From Desulfobacterium sp. (GTDB lineage Bacteria > Desulfobacterota > Desulfobacteria > Desulfobacterales > Desulfobacteraceae), in the NCBI GenBank assembly GCA_030145245.1, contig JAQYWC010000044.1:116894-180893 (forward strand): 64,000 nucleotides of DNA, in the 5' to 3' direction. How positions within the stretch are numbered: the first letter of the stretch is position 1; each line of letters opens with the position of its first letter. The notes beneath the pieces are model-generated. The model was not told the DNA's origin, did not search any database, and worked only from the letters and a program-made list of their open reading frames with translations. Shown here piece by piece: positions 1 to 8,463 of this stretch. The position numbers and the translations under genes were made by a program.

Positions 1-322
1 GGGGATATCTTACCCTTGGCGCCTTGAAAAGATCATCGATGATGTGAATCTCGTCATCGGTTTCAGGCCAGAGCAGCAGCTCCTTTCCGACCAGGGGCTC
101 ACGGGAAAGATAGGGTTCGGCCATGCCGTATGAGGAGCGAACCCTAAAATGGCCCACCTCCTTATCCATGACGCAGAGTACCCCACCATTTGCATCGGTC
201 CCCTGAACAATCCGGGAAACCACCAGCCCAAGGACTTCATTGATGTCGCTCTTGGAGTGGACAACCCCACTCACCTCTCTGAAGAGCCGATAATACGTCT
301 TGTATCTTTCTATAGCGGTCAT
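1..322 (-). CDS. GAF-domain protein, N-terminal part (runs off the window)
   Basis: The first 107 codons of a minus-strand gene that continues beyond base 1. I start it at the ATG at 322, which is preceded by GAGGAAAG at a normal distance. The translation begins MTAIERYKTYYRLFREV and runs into a GAF-type fold (SRIVQGTDANGGVLCVMDK, then a strand with RVRSSYGMAEPYL). GAF domains bind small ligands or mediate dimerisation in sensor kinases and cyclic-di-GMP enzymes. The output domain is outside the window, so kinase or other function cannot be decided. Its position downstream of a receiver-only response regulator on the same strand makes a signalling role likely. Confidence 0.75.
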   Translation of the reverse strand, partial: MTAIERYKTYYRLFREVSGVVHSKSDINEVLGLVVSRIVQGTDANGGVLCVMDKEVGHFRVRSSYGMAEPYLSREPLVGKELLLWPETDDEIHIIDDLFKAPRVRYP

Positions 323-412
323 TGACTTTCCTCATGTTTCTAAAAAACATTGACACCCGAATGCGTGAATAGAGTCACAACCTGTCTTCAACGCCAGCCC
401 CACCTGAAAGCG

Positions 413-1102
413 TTACCAAACCTCACGCTCAAGGCGCTTGAACACGTACATGAGCTGCTTCTGGGTTAATTCTCCGACATTCTCGTTGATCCAGGCAAGG
501 TCTCCTGAAGCGATGGCCGCCTTTGCATCGTTTGTGAGGGTGTATTCCCAAAGGGCATCCCCGCCCTTTTCCATGAGGCTGTTCCAGAACCTTTTATCCT
601 CAGTGGTTCGGGTCAACACCTTGAGCACCTCCCGCTTCTGGATCGATATTACAGCCCCATCGGCTTTGGACACCATCCCCATTGCCTCGATCTTGGCCAG
701 GTTTGAAGCAAGGGCGTCGTCGATGGCAGACTTTATCTGCTCTTCGGTAAAGGGCTTTGCAATGAAATCGCAGGCACCGAGTTTCATGGCATCCACGGCA
801 AGGGCGCTTGTGGCATAACCTGTCATGGCGATCACGCCCGTTCCGGGATTGATATCCTTTACCTGCCTGATCACCTGCATGCCGTCGATGTCCGGCAGGC
901 GAAGGTCCGCCATCAAAAGATCGTACTCAAACTGCCCCAGGGCGTCCAGGGCGCCGTGACCCGTGTCCCTGAGATCCACATCATACCCCTCTTCATCCAG
1001 AACCATCTTCAATCCCCGGGCAACATTCAGGTCATCTTCCATGATAAGGATGTGGGCAGGGTTGGTCGTTTCAGCCGTGGTCATCTCTTTTATTTCCCCC
1101 AT
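413..1102 (-). CDS. Receiver-domain response regulator without recognised output domain
   Basis: A 229-residue protein. The longer reading frame starts at 1132, but AAGGAG lies 6 bases before the ATG at 1102, so that start is preferred. Residues about 17-135 form a CheY-like receiver: acidic pair near E22-D24, phospho-acceptor D66 (in LLMADLRLP), T94, and K116 in the AKPFTE motif. Residues 136-229 are helical with no HTH, GGDEF or EAL signature that I recognise, so the output is probably protein-protein contact. A good sigma-54 promoter lies about 70 bases upstream, and the next gene upstream encodes a sigma-54 activator, so this gene is probably its target. A partial GAF gene follows 90 bases downstream. 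Confidence 0.85.
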   Translation of the reverse strand: MGEIKEMTTAETTNPAHILIMEDDLNVARGLKMVLDEEGYDVDLRDTGHGALDALGQFEYDLLMADLRLPDIDGMQVIRQVKDINPGTGVIAMTGYATSALAVDAMKLGACDFIAKPFTEEQIKSAIDDALASNLAKIEAMGMVSKADGAVISIQKREVLKVLTRTTEDKRFWNSLMEKGGDALWEYTLTNDAKAAIASGDLAWINENVGELTQKQLMYVFKRLEREVW

Positions 1103-1168
1103 GATAAACTCCTTGTTTTCGGTCGATTTCATCGCTTCAACAATAGTTTTTGTGCTGAATCTTGTTAG

Positions 1169-1184
1169 TGCAGAGATCGTGCCA
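1169..1184 (-). promoter_or_regulatory. Sigma-54 (-24/-12) promoter of the response regulator gene
   Basis: On the minus strand the bases read TGGCACGATCTCTGCA. GG and GC are separated by exactly 10 bases, and there is one mismatch to the TGGCACG-N4-TTGCA consensus. Transcription would start near 1158, leaving a leader of roughly 56 bases before the AAGGAG/ATG at 1102. Confidence 0.75.
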
Positions 1185-1301
1185 TTTTTTCAGGAGAATA
1201 GACAACGAAGCAAATCACAAGGTTTACTCTTTAAATCAAAGAAGTTACACAACAAATCCTTTTTCATCAACCAGCAGGTTTCCGGGCCTTGCCATTAAAA
1301 T

Positions 1302-1390
1302 CGCATAAACAAATATACGGCCCACACCTTTTTTTTAAAAAAACGCCCGCCCACAGGCACACACAAACCGCATAAATAAATATACGCCCG
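1302..1390. promoter_or_regulatory. Twin imperfect dyads, candidate enhancer (UAS) for an NtrC-type activator
   Basis: Two near-identical 22-base direct repeats start at 1302 and 1369 (67 bases apart). Each contains an imperfect dyad CGCATA-N6-TATACG. They sit about 120-220 bases upstream of the sigma-54 promoter at 1169-1184, the usual range for activator binding sites, and just downstream of the activator gene. The whole stretch 1103-1454 holds no gene. That these are binding sites of the adjacent activator is inference. Confidence 0.55.
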
Positions 1391-1454
1391 GGGCCACAAA
1401 AATTATTCACCCCAATGGCACCCGGACACCAATGGAGATCATCCCCTTCAACGG

Positions 1455-2846
1455 TCAGGGATGGATATCGTTCTTCTTCATCATTGCAGAAAAATTTGAC
1501 CGCTGCATGCCCACGGTCTTGGCTGCCCTGGTGATGTTTCCGCCGGCCTCCACAAGGGCCCGGGTCAGAAACGAGCATTCGATGGGACCGAAGTTTTCCT
1601 CGAGAAAGCGTTTTTTCGCCAATTTCAGCTCGTCGAGACTCATGGGAACCGAGTGGGAGAACTCCAGGGGCTTTACTTCCAGGTTATCCATGAGCGCCCG
1701 GTGGTCGAGCAGATCTGTGTCGCACATGATCACTAGCCGTTCAACCACGTTTTTCAACTGCCTGACGTTACCGGGCCATTCAAAGTTCACAAGAGCCCTG
1801 AGGGCGTCATCGGAAAACCCCTCTATCTTTTTCTGGGCTTTACGGCTGAAGAGTCTCAAAAAATGATAGGCGATTCCCGGGATATCATCCCGCCGATCCC
1901 TGAGGGGAGGAATATGAATGGGAAAGACGTTCAGGCGATAGAAGAGATCCTCCCGGAACGTGCCCCCCTCCACCATTCCTGCAAGATCCCTGTTGGTGGC
2001 CGCAACAACCCTGGCATGGGTGTGCCTGATCCGGCTCGCGCCCACAGGTTTGTACTCCCCGGTCTCAAGGACCCGCAAGAGCTTTCCCTGGATATCGAGA
2101 TCAAGATTGGCCACCTCGTCCAGAAAAAGGGTTCCGTCGCTGGCCGCCTCAAAGATACCGGTCTTGTTGGTGTCGGCCCCGGTAAAGGCTCCCTTGACAT
2201 GGCCAAATAGCTCACTCTCCATGACAGTGGATGAAAACGTACTGCAGTCAACGGCCAGGAACCGGCAGGAAGCCCGGTTGCTTCTCACATGGATGGCATT
2301 GGCAAACAACTCTTTTCCGGTGCCGCTCTCACCGTCCAGGAGTACAGTGCTGTCCATGGGAGCAACCCGTTCAATCTTCTCGAAAATCTTCCGGATATTC
2401 GAATTCTCCCCGATGATATTGCTGAAATCGAATTTATCATAAAGCTGCTTTTTCAGGGAGTGGTTTTCCTTGACTAACTTAATGCTTTCAAGGGCCTTGA
2501 CAACGGCACCAAGGAGCTGCTCCTCGCTAAAGGGTTTGGTAATAAAATCATAGGCGCCGCACTTCATTGCCTCTACAGCGTTGTCCACGGTTCCGTTGCC
2601 CGTCATGACCACCGCAGCCACATCAATACTTTTTTGTTTAAGGGTTTTGAGAATATCAATGCCGCTGATGTGGGGAAACTGGATGTCCAGGAGCACGAGA
2701 TCAAAGGGGGTATCCAACAGCATTTTCAGCCCCTCCCTGCCCGAGGTGGAGACCTCCACTGCGTACCCCTGTTCTGAGAGAATCATCTTGCACCCGCTCA
2801 CAATGGCAGGCTCGTCATCAACAACCAGAATCTTTGAATTCATCAT
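1455..2846 (-). CDS. NtrC-family sigma-54-dependent response regulator
   Basis: A 463-residue three-domain activator. The receiver (about 4-120) has D10/D11, phospho-acceptor D54 and K104 (ITKPFSEE). The AAA+ domain (about 142-375) has Walker A GESGTGKE at 172-179, the sigma-54 contact loop GAFTGA at 219-224 and Walker B FLDE at 241-244. The C-terminal Fis-type HTH ends in AAKTVGMQRSNFSAMMKK. A longer frame begins with TTG at 2864, but the ATG pair at 2846/2843 lies behind GGTAGAGAA and is preferred. No histidine kinase is adjacent unless the truncated GAF gene is one. Sigma-54 promoters flank it on both sides (1169-1184 and 3160-3175), so it probably drives both the response regulator and the Lon operon. 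Confidence 0.93.
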   Translation of the reverse strand: MMNSKILVVDDEPAIVSGCKMILSEQGYAVEVSTSGREGLKMLLDTPFDLVLLDIQFPHISGIDILKTLKQKSIDVAAVVMTGNGTVDNAVEAMKCGAYDFITKPFSEEQLLGAVVKALESIKLVKENHSLKKQLYDKFDFSNIIGENSNIRKIFEKIERVAPMDSTVLLDGESGTGKELFANAIHVRSNRASCRFLAVDCSTFSSTVMESELFGHVKGAFTGADTNKTGIFEAASDGTLFLDEVANLDLDIQGKLLRVLETGEYKPVGASRIRHTHARVVAATNRDLAGMVEGGTFREDLFYRLNVFPIHIPPLRDRRDDIPGIAYHFLRLFSRKAQKKIEGFSDDALRALVNFEWPGNVRQLKNVVERLVIMCDTDLLDHRALMDNLEVKPLEFSHSVPMSLDELKLAKKRFLEENFGPIECSFLTRALVEAGGNITRAAKTVGMQRSNFSAMMKKNDIHP

Positions 2847-2936
2847 TTTTTCTCTACCGGGCAATTATTCACCCATTTAAGTAAACCACCTGTTCTTTTT
2901 TTCCAGAGCGTTCAAAAAACCGGCTCCCATACTCCC

Positions 2937-2953
2937 CCCTATAGATTATAGGG
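2937..2953. repeat. Perfect palindrome CCCTATA-N3-TATAGGG
   Basis: Seven-base arms with a three-base centre, in the 397-base divergent gap between the NtrC-type gene (start 2846) and the Lon operon (start 3244). It lies about 207 bases upstream of the sigma-54 promoter at 3160, a plausible enhancer position, but its sequence is not the same as the dyads at 1302-1390. It could equally be an operator for the activator gene. Apart from this and the promoter, I see nothing else in the gap. Confidence 0.4.
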
Positions 2954-3159
2954 CTGCACTGTACAAGGCTATAACTTTTCCGTCAACCCGTGAGTAATCA
3001 TTTCCTTTGTTTCACCAGAGGGATGACCCTGAGCCCATGGCCCTGTCCGCCCTTCACCATGAATTTGAGAATTTTATTTCCTAATCACACCTCGTTCTTT
3101 TGACATTAAGCTGTTGAAACCCTTAGCCTGCAAGGGGTTACCACAGGGTGGTACGGCCG

Positions 3160-3175
3160 AGGCACAACAATTGCA
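3160..3175 (+). promoter_or_regulatory. Sigma-54 (-24/-12) promoter of the Lon operon
   Basis: Reads AGGCACAACAATTGCA: GGCAC-N5-TTGCA with the required 10 bases between GG and GC. The predicted start of transcription is near 3186, leaving a 58-base leader before the GTG at 3244. The promoter falls inside the longest open frame (from 3148), which supports the later start codon. Confidence 0.75.
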
Positions 3176-3243
3176 GAATTCTAAAAAAGAATATCTTGAA
3201 ACAACCAAATACCTTCGCCGTCAAAAGGTTCGGGAGGTTAACC

Positions 3244-4437
3244 GTGGGCACAAAAGTGATCAAACACAAATCATATTTCGACAAAATCTGGTTGATATCC
3301 AGCGGATGGAAATCATCCCTTGATCTTGAAAAAGCCTTTCCCGGATTCGAGACCGATTCCGTGAGGGAATACAGGATCAGCGATATTGCAAACTATATGA
3401 TCAACCCCAACCCCATCAAAGTGAACAACCGGCTTATGGGATGCGAAATTATCCACCGGAGATCCGGATGGCAGACGATAAAAAAAAGAATCACTACCCT
3501 TTTTTCCAAGAACAGGAGGGACGATCCGGCCAGGACACCGGACCAGGGAGATGTTCTTCTTTCCGGTATCATTCCCAGCTCTTCCGCTGCCGCCGCAACC
3601 AAAGAGCTGAACACCCATATCAGCCGGATATACGACCTGCTGATCCCCTTTGACGCCCTGATCCAAAAGATATCCAACCTTGATAATGACTCGGTTCTCG
3701 ACGTCAACGGCATCTGCGAAGATCTGGAGGGGAACCGCTCGTTCATGCGCATCGCAGGACCTGTGGCGGATAAGATCAACTTTATCATCCACAACCTGTC
3801 GAAAGAGACCCAGGTGCTGGTGGAAAAGGCCCACTTCAGCGAAGGGCTGTTTGAAATGCGGGCATTTGACTTCAAGGCATACAACCCGGACAACCACCAC
3901 CGCCTGGTGAAATTCACTCAAAACGACAAACAAATGCTCTGCACCATAACCCATGACAACCGAGTGAATTATGTGTTGAAAGATGCGGAACTGATTACCT
4001 ACCTCCAGCTGTTTGAACTTGCCCTCAAGGGAAACGATCCCCTGAAGGACCTGCTATACCATTACTGTGAAGGGTCGGCATTGCCACTGAAAATTCTCTT
4101 CAACCAGGAGATCAAGACAGATTACTCCAGAGCGAACCTTCCATTACTCTACAGGAGGATGGAGGAGAGCGGAACCATGGGGCCCCGGGAGAAAATGCTC
4201 ATTGCCAAGGTGTTGAACCAGAAGCAATTCGGCCTATCCCTCAACTACATTCCACAGCAAGGGGAGTTCAACGAACGGCTGATCACCAGCATCTTTGTGA
4301 TGCAGAATCTCAAGGCCCTGGATCCCATCAAATCCCTTGCCCCTCAGCTATACTGGACCATCAACAGCAATGCAGCCATTTCCGAGGCCGGAACATTCTA
4401 CTTAATCGACAGCATAAGAGGGGTCAGGGATGAATAA
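3244..4437 (+). CDS. Unknown protein, first gene of the sigma-54 Lon operon
   Basis: A 397-residue protein of a family I do not recognise. The GTG start at 3244 is preceded by GGGAGG with a 6-base spacer. The open frame reaches back to 3148, but that would start upstream of the sigma-54 promoter. No signal peptide, membrane segment or catalytic motif is evident. The protein is mixed alpha/beta with a low-complexity patch (SSSAAAATKE) around residue 120. Its last 8 bases overlap the start of the Lon-like protease gene, so the two are translationally coupled and a substrate-adaptor or regulator role is possible. That role is inference from position only. Confidence 0.8.
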   Translation: MGTKVIKHKSYFDKIWLISSGWKSSLDLEKAFPGFETDSVREYRISDIANYMINPNPIKVNNRLMGCEIIHRRSGWQTIKKRITTLFSKNRRDDPARTPDQGDVLLSGIIPSSSAAAATKELNTHISRIYDLLIPFDALIQKISNLDNDSVLDVNGICEDLEGNRSFMRIAGPVADKINFIIHNLSKETQVLVEKAHFSEGLFEMRAFDFKAYNPDNHHRLVKFTQNDKQMLCTITHDNRVNYVLKDAELITYLQLFELALKGNDPLKDLLYHYCEGSALPLKILFNQEIKTDYSRANLPLLYRRMEESGTMGPREKMLIAKVLNQKQFGLSLNYIPQQGEFNERLITSIFVMQNLKALDPIKSLAPQLYWTINSNAAISEAGTFYLIDSIRGVRDE

Positions 4438-6673
4438 AGGATATGACACCAACGACTACCAATGGATAAAAGAACTGATGCGCTACCCTGACACCCTGGA
4501 AAAGCGCCTGGGCTTTTTCGAAACCACGGCCGACATCGTGCTGCCCGAGGATCCAATAGAGCGGGTCATATTCCAGGCAAGGGCAAAGGTTGCCATCCGA
4601 AAAATTGCCCAGAACCGGGGACACATTCTCATGGTCGGAAAGCCGGGGACCGGCAAATCCCTGCTGGCAGAGATGTTCAGACAGGTCCTGGACAAATCCC
4701 TGGGAGACTACCTGAGACCCAGGAAGGCCATTGTCGCCTTTCCGGGAAAAGATGACAACCATATCCGCATCGCCTATGAAGATCCCATGGTCATCGACGC
4801 CATCGTATTAAGGCTCAAACGAGAGATCGAGACCGCCAAAAACACGGCTCCCCGGTTCTCGTTGTCCACCCAGATCAACGCTGCAAAACGCATGAGGCAC
4901 TGGCTTGTTGCAGCCACCTGCATCTCGGCCCTGGTGGGGCTTGTTTTCCCACAGGCCTTTATCTTCACCGGTATTGCCGGCATCGGTGCCCTCTTCATGT
5001 TCATGCAGGAGAACAACCACGGCGCCCAGGAAAAGATCCAGCAAGTATCCATTCATACGCGCTCGGTCAAACTCAAACAGATCTCAGACCAGGTTCCTGA
5101 GGTGCTCTACGACCCCAGAAAGGAGGGGGATCTGATGGCCCGGGTCTCGGAACCGGATTCCCGGAACATGAAGGGCGGTTTTCGCCACGACCCCTACCAG
5201 TCGGCAAACCTCCAGACCCCGCCCCACCAGAGGGCCTATCTCGGTGCCCATGCCAAGGCTCCCATCATCTACATCGATGAGCTCAAGACACTGATCCGTG
5301 CAGGCTATATGTCGGATATGCTGGAGATCATGCAAAACCGCTCCTATATTCTGGAGGGGGGAAGAAACTCCGGCAGCGGTGCCGCAGACAGATCCGAGGA
5401 TCCCATCAAGGCCGAGAACATCATCCTTGCCTGTTGCAACCACGATACCCTGTCCTATCTCCAGCAGGAGGGAGAGGGAGCATTCCTGAGCAGAATCGAG
5501 GACAAGGGGGAGATCATCCAGATGGAAAGCGTGGTGGCCGAAGATGCCAATACCATCCGCCAGGTTGTCCAATACGTCAAGCAGGAGATCGGCCAACTTG
5601 CAAAAGAGTTTGACCTCTCCTGGGGGGACGTCCTGGAAAAGGAGGGATATGAGGGAATCAGAAAACGTACCGAAATCATCATGGGACGCTCCCTTCCAAA
5701 AGATTTCAAGCTCGAGGAGAGGGAGTTTTCAAGAAAAGCGATCCTTGAAATCGTCAAGGAGCTCCGGTGCAGAGGCTATGACGGCAAGTTGAGCTGCATC
5801 CTCCGCCCCATCAACGGAATCATCAAGGCGGCCGAGTTCAACGCCATCCTGGAGAACTCCCCCCTGGTCGAGCCCCACCACGTGGTCGCAGCCCTTAAGG
5901 AGCACCAGGGCATCGAGGGAGAGATCTCAAGGGAGATCACCGACCACAAGAAGAACCTCAAAAAGTACATCGACACCATGACCGACTCCATCGGCTATGC
6001 CATCGGCCTTGCCGTGATCTCTTCAAAGGCGAGCGGGCGGATGTACGGCCAGCCCCTGCCCATCCACGGCCAGATCAACATTGGCAACAAGGACACGGTT
6101 CTGACTTCGGGACGAACCGGTGAGATTGCCAAAGCCGCGGCCCAGAATGTCAGGGCCTCCATCAAAAAGGTGCTGAAAAAGATCAATGCCCCCAACCTGG
6201 GCTTTGAGATGCACGTGGAGTATATCCAGGCCCATGACGGGGTTGAGGGAGACAGTGCCTCGGTGGCCATGGACATCGCCCTTGTGTCCGACTACATCAA
6301 ACAGCCGGTGAACCAGAAGTATGCCATTACCGGCTCCCTGACCGGTGATATCATTCTCTCCGTGGGCGGGGTGGCCGAAAAGGTAAGATCTGTCATGGAT
6401 ACGACCCTTGGCATGGAGGGAGCCTGCATTCCCTGGCAGAACAAGCACGAGATCGAGCCGTTACTGATCAACCGGGAGATTAACTACGTCGAGAAAAACG
6501 CCGTACCCGGCATCAGGATTTACCGTGAGAAGGACCAGCAAGCCCCCTTTGACATATACTTCTGCAAGAACAAGTTCAGCGCCTACGAGATCGTGATGGA
6601 CCTTGACCGGGAACAGGTGGAAGAACTCATGATCCAACGGAGCAAGAAGGACCTCGCGTTCATGCGAACCTGA
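4430..6673 (+). CDS. Membrane-anchored Lon-like ATP-dependent serine protease (archaeal LonB type)
   Basis: A 747-residue AAA+ protease. Walker A GKPGTGKS lies at 70-77 and Walker B IIYIDE at about 279-284. Two hydrophobic segments (about 158-192) are inserted between them, the hallmark of membrane-bound archaeal LonB rather than soluble bacterial LonA. The C-terminal S16 protease domain (about 520-725) has the Ser-Lys dyad: S609 in EGDSASVAM and K651 in VGGVAEKV. It lacks the large N-terminal LonA substrate domain. It would degrade unfolded or membrane proteins at the inner face of the cytoplasmic membrane. It is cotranscribed with the upstream unknown gene (8-base overlap) from a sigma-54 promoter, so expression is probably conditional. 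Confidence 0.92.
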   Translation: MNKGYDTNDYQWIKELMRYPDTLEKRLGFFETTADIVLPEDPIERVIFQARAKVAIRKIAQNRGHILMVGKPGTGKSLLAEMFRQVLDKSLGDYLRPRKAIVAFPGKDDNHIRIAYEDPMVIDAIVLRLKREIETAKNTAPRFSLSTQINAAKRMRHWLVAATCISALVGLVFPQAFIFTGIAGIGALFMFMQENNHGAQEKIQQVSIHTRSVKLKQISDQVPEVLYDPRKEGDLMARVSEPDSRNMKGGFRHDPYQSANLQTPPHQRAYLGAHAKAPIIYIDELKTLIRAGYMSDMLEIMQNRSYILEGGRNSGSGAADRSEDPIKAENIILACCNHDTLSYLQQEGEGAFLSRIEDKGEIIQMESVVAEDANTIRQVVQYVKQEIGQLAKEFDLSWGDVLEKEGYEGIRKRTEIIMGRSLPKDFKLEEREFSRKAILEIVKELRCRGYDGKLSCILRPINGIIKAAEFNAILENSPLVEPHHVVAALKEHQGIEGEISREITDHKKNLKKYIDTMTDSIGYAIGLAVISSKASGRMYGQPLPIHGQINIGNKDTVLTSGRTGEIAKAAAQNVRASIKKVLKKINAPNLGFEMHVEYIQAHDGVEGDSASVAMDIALVSDYIKQPVNQKYAITGSLTGDIILSVGGVAEKVRSVMDTTLGMEGACIPWQNKHEIEPLLINREINYVEKNAVPGIRIYREKDQQAPFDIYFCKNKFSAYEIVMDLDREQVEELMIQRSKKDLAFMRT

Positions 6674-6693
6674 TCATAGGCGCCTGGCTTGAA

Positions 6694-8013
6694 TCATCCG
6701 CTGCTCTCAGGCAGGTTGACCTCCTGAAGATCCTCGCCCAGATGAACCCGCTCGCTCTCCCCCAGGATTCCCAGGGCAAGCCCCAGAATCGTCCATGCAT
6801 GAACCGCATGGTATCCGCCACCAAAATGTTCACCCAGCTCGTGGATCTGGGCATGGCAGTTGTGGCAGCCCGTGACGCAGTAGTGGGCTTTGGTGGCCTG
6901 GATCTGCTCATCCTTGGTCCTTCCGTACAACAACCGCTCCTCCTTGAACCCTGACTGGAGAAACCCGCCCCCTCCGCCGCAGCAGAAGTTGTTGGAGCGG
7001 TTGGGAGCCATATCAATGAAGTTTTCCTCTCCCACACAGGCTTTGACCACCAGGCGCATGTCTTCGGCCGCAGGGTCCCCAAAGGTCTTTCTCACGATCT
7101 GGCAGGGATCCTGGACCGTGAATTTGATCTTGAGATCGTTGTTCCAGCTGGAATCGGGTTTGAGCCGTCCCTCCCGGATCCACCGTGCATACAGGTTATA
7201 CATGGTCTCGACCTTGAATTTGTGAGGAATGTTGAATTTTTTCAGTCCTGACAGGACTGCAAATGTAATATGGCCTCACTCGGTATTGAGAAAGGTCTTG
7301 CACCCCAGTTCATCGCACTTTTCGGCGCTCCTTTGGGTAAGCTCCTTCCATCCGTCGTCATCTGCCATGAACATGCAGTAGTTTTCAGCGGCCCACCCCA
7401 CGCTGCCGTAGGTCCAGTCCACCCCGGCAAGGTTGAGGATCTTCCACAACGGCCCCATCTCCTCCGGCTCGATCATGGGTTCCCTGGAATTCTGGTTGAT
7501 GAAAAATTCGGCCCCCTTCTTGTCAATGGGTGCCACCAGGTTCCGCTCCTCCCATATGGGGTACTCCTCCTTTATCTCGTCCAGGATATCCCCCACCACA
7601 AACTCGAAATCCTCCTGGGAGCATCCCATGGCCGAGTTGGTCGGCTTTGAAAGGGCCATGTCGCAGGAGCCGAGGATACCCTTTGGAACCTTATCCCTGG
7701 GCGTGAGTTTTCTTGCGTTAAAGACAAGCTGGGGGATGTTGATCTCCATGGGGCAGACATGGACACACCGGGTGCACATGGTGCAGAACCAGGGCCACCG
7801 GCTCTCCTTGATCGCATCGTCCATGCCAAGGGCCGCCATTCTCAGGAACTTCCTAGGATCCATGCCGTCAAAGCCAGTTGCCGGACACCCCGAACAGCAG
7901 GCACCGCAGGTGAGGCAGGCGTTGAGATTGCCCCCGTCCGGGAGCAGGCCCATGACCATGTCCTTGAACGCACTCTTTCGTTTTCCAGATAGTTTTATCA
8001 CGTCTTTTGCCAT
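6694..8013 (-). CDS. HdrD-like Fe-S oxidoreductase read through an in-frame TGA (probable selenoprotein)
   Basis: A 439-residue protein if the TGA at 7276-7278 is read as selenocysteine (U246). Start at ATG 8013 behind GGAGGT. Two [4Fe-4S] motifs lie at the N-terminus (C33, C36, C39/C40, C43 and C77, C80, C83, C87), followed by cysteine-rich CCG-type domains of the heterodisulfide reductase HdrB/HdrD family. The downstream part contains VQDPCQ, NFCCGGGGG and CVTGCHNC. The TGA falls in LNTE-U-GHITF, where relatives carry the first CCG cysteine, and both halves are in the same frame. A strong hairpin follows 17 bases after the TGA. Conventional gene calling would split it into two genes (257 and 169 residues). 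Its likely role is electron transfer to or from disulfides or quinones. It is monocistronic; no partner subunits are adjacent. Confidence 0.82.
7243..7259 (-). promoter_or_regulatory. SECIS-like hairpin downstream of the in-frame TGA
   Basis: In the mRNA, CAGUCCU-GUC-AGGACUG forms a perfect 7-bp stem. After one mismatch it extends through UUU/AAA pairs. The apical loop begins with G, and the loop lies about 24 bases after the UGA. This fits the bacterial SECIS pattern (short loop with G, 16-37 bases after UGA). It is followed by A-rich rather than U-rich sequence, so it is not an intrinsic terminator. Confidence 0.75.
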
Positions 8014-8463
8014 AGGTACCTCCGTTTTTCCCCATGGATAACTCTCCAATGGGGTGTTGTCTGGTCGTTGATCCTTTGACCACCCAAAAAAGAGAAACGA
8101 TTTTCAACCTAAAGACAAGAGGAGATCAACCCGGAAAAAGAGAGCTCGCTGTGGAACAGTGTCGCCGAAGGCCGTGTTGACTCTTCACCAACAAATTATC
8201 TGCTGCATCGGAGAAATTTGGGGGTTTTGCTAAAAACATTGTCAATAATAACAATATATGAACCGGGTGTAAAGCACGGGTAAAAGGAAAGGTAAGCCAT
8301 TTGCGCACCTTGTAAAAAACCGTGGAAAAAGGTGACGATTCCCTGTATAGTCCGGCTTTTCAAATTTAACCCTAACCTGGACAAGCCAGAACCGAAACGT
8401 TTTTCTGATTTTCTTGCCAAAACAACACGAAAACCAGAGATAAAAACCCAATGGAGAAGACCC
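8014..8463. other. Divergent intergenic region, 450 bases
   Basis: Separates the HdrD-like gene (minus) from the DUF2293 gene (plus) and must carry both promoters. I see AT-rich stretches and a weak ATTGT/ACAAT dyad near 8238-8258 but no convincing -35/-10 or sigma-54 pair. Small open frames here lack ribosome sites and familiar sequence. Confidence 0.4.

Noticed and set aside
2861..2875. Sigma-54-like TGGGTGAATAATTGC on the minus strand before the NtrC-type gene
   Set aside because: Spacing is right, but the -24 element is poor (TGGGTG) and transcription would start only a few bases before the start codon, leaving no room for a ribosome site.
3148..3243. Longer N-terminus for the gene before Lon
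   Set aside because: It would start upstream of the sigma-54 promoter, and the GTG at 3244 has a strong ribosome site.
6694..6696. Terminal TGA of the HdrD-like gene as another selenocysteine codon
   Set aside because: The translation after it shows no family similarity and the protein already has the expected end.
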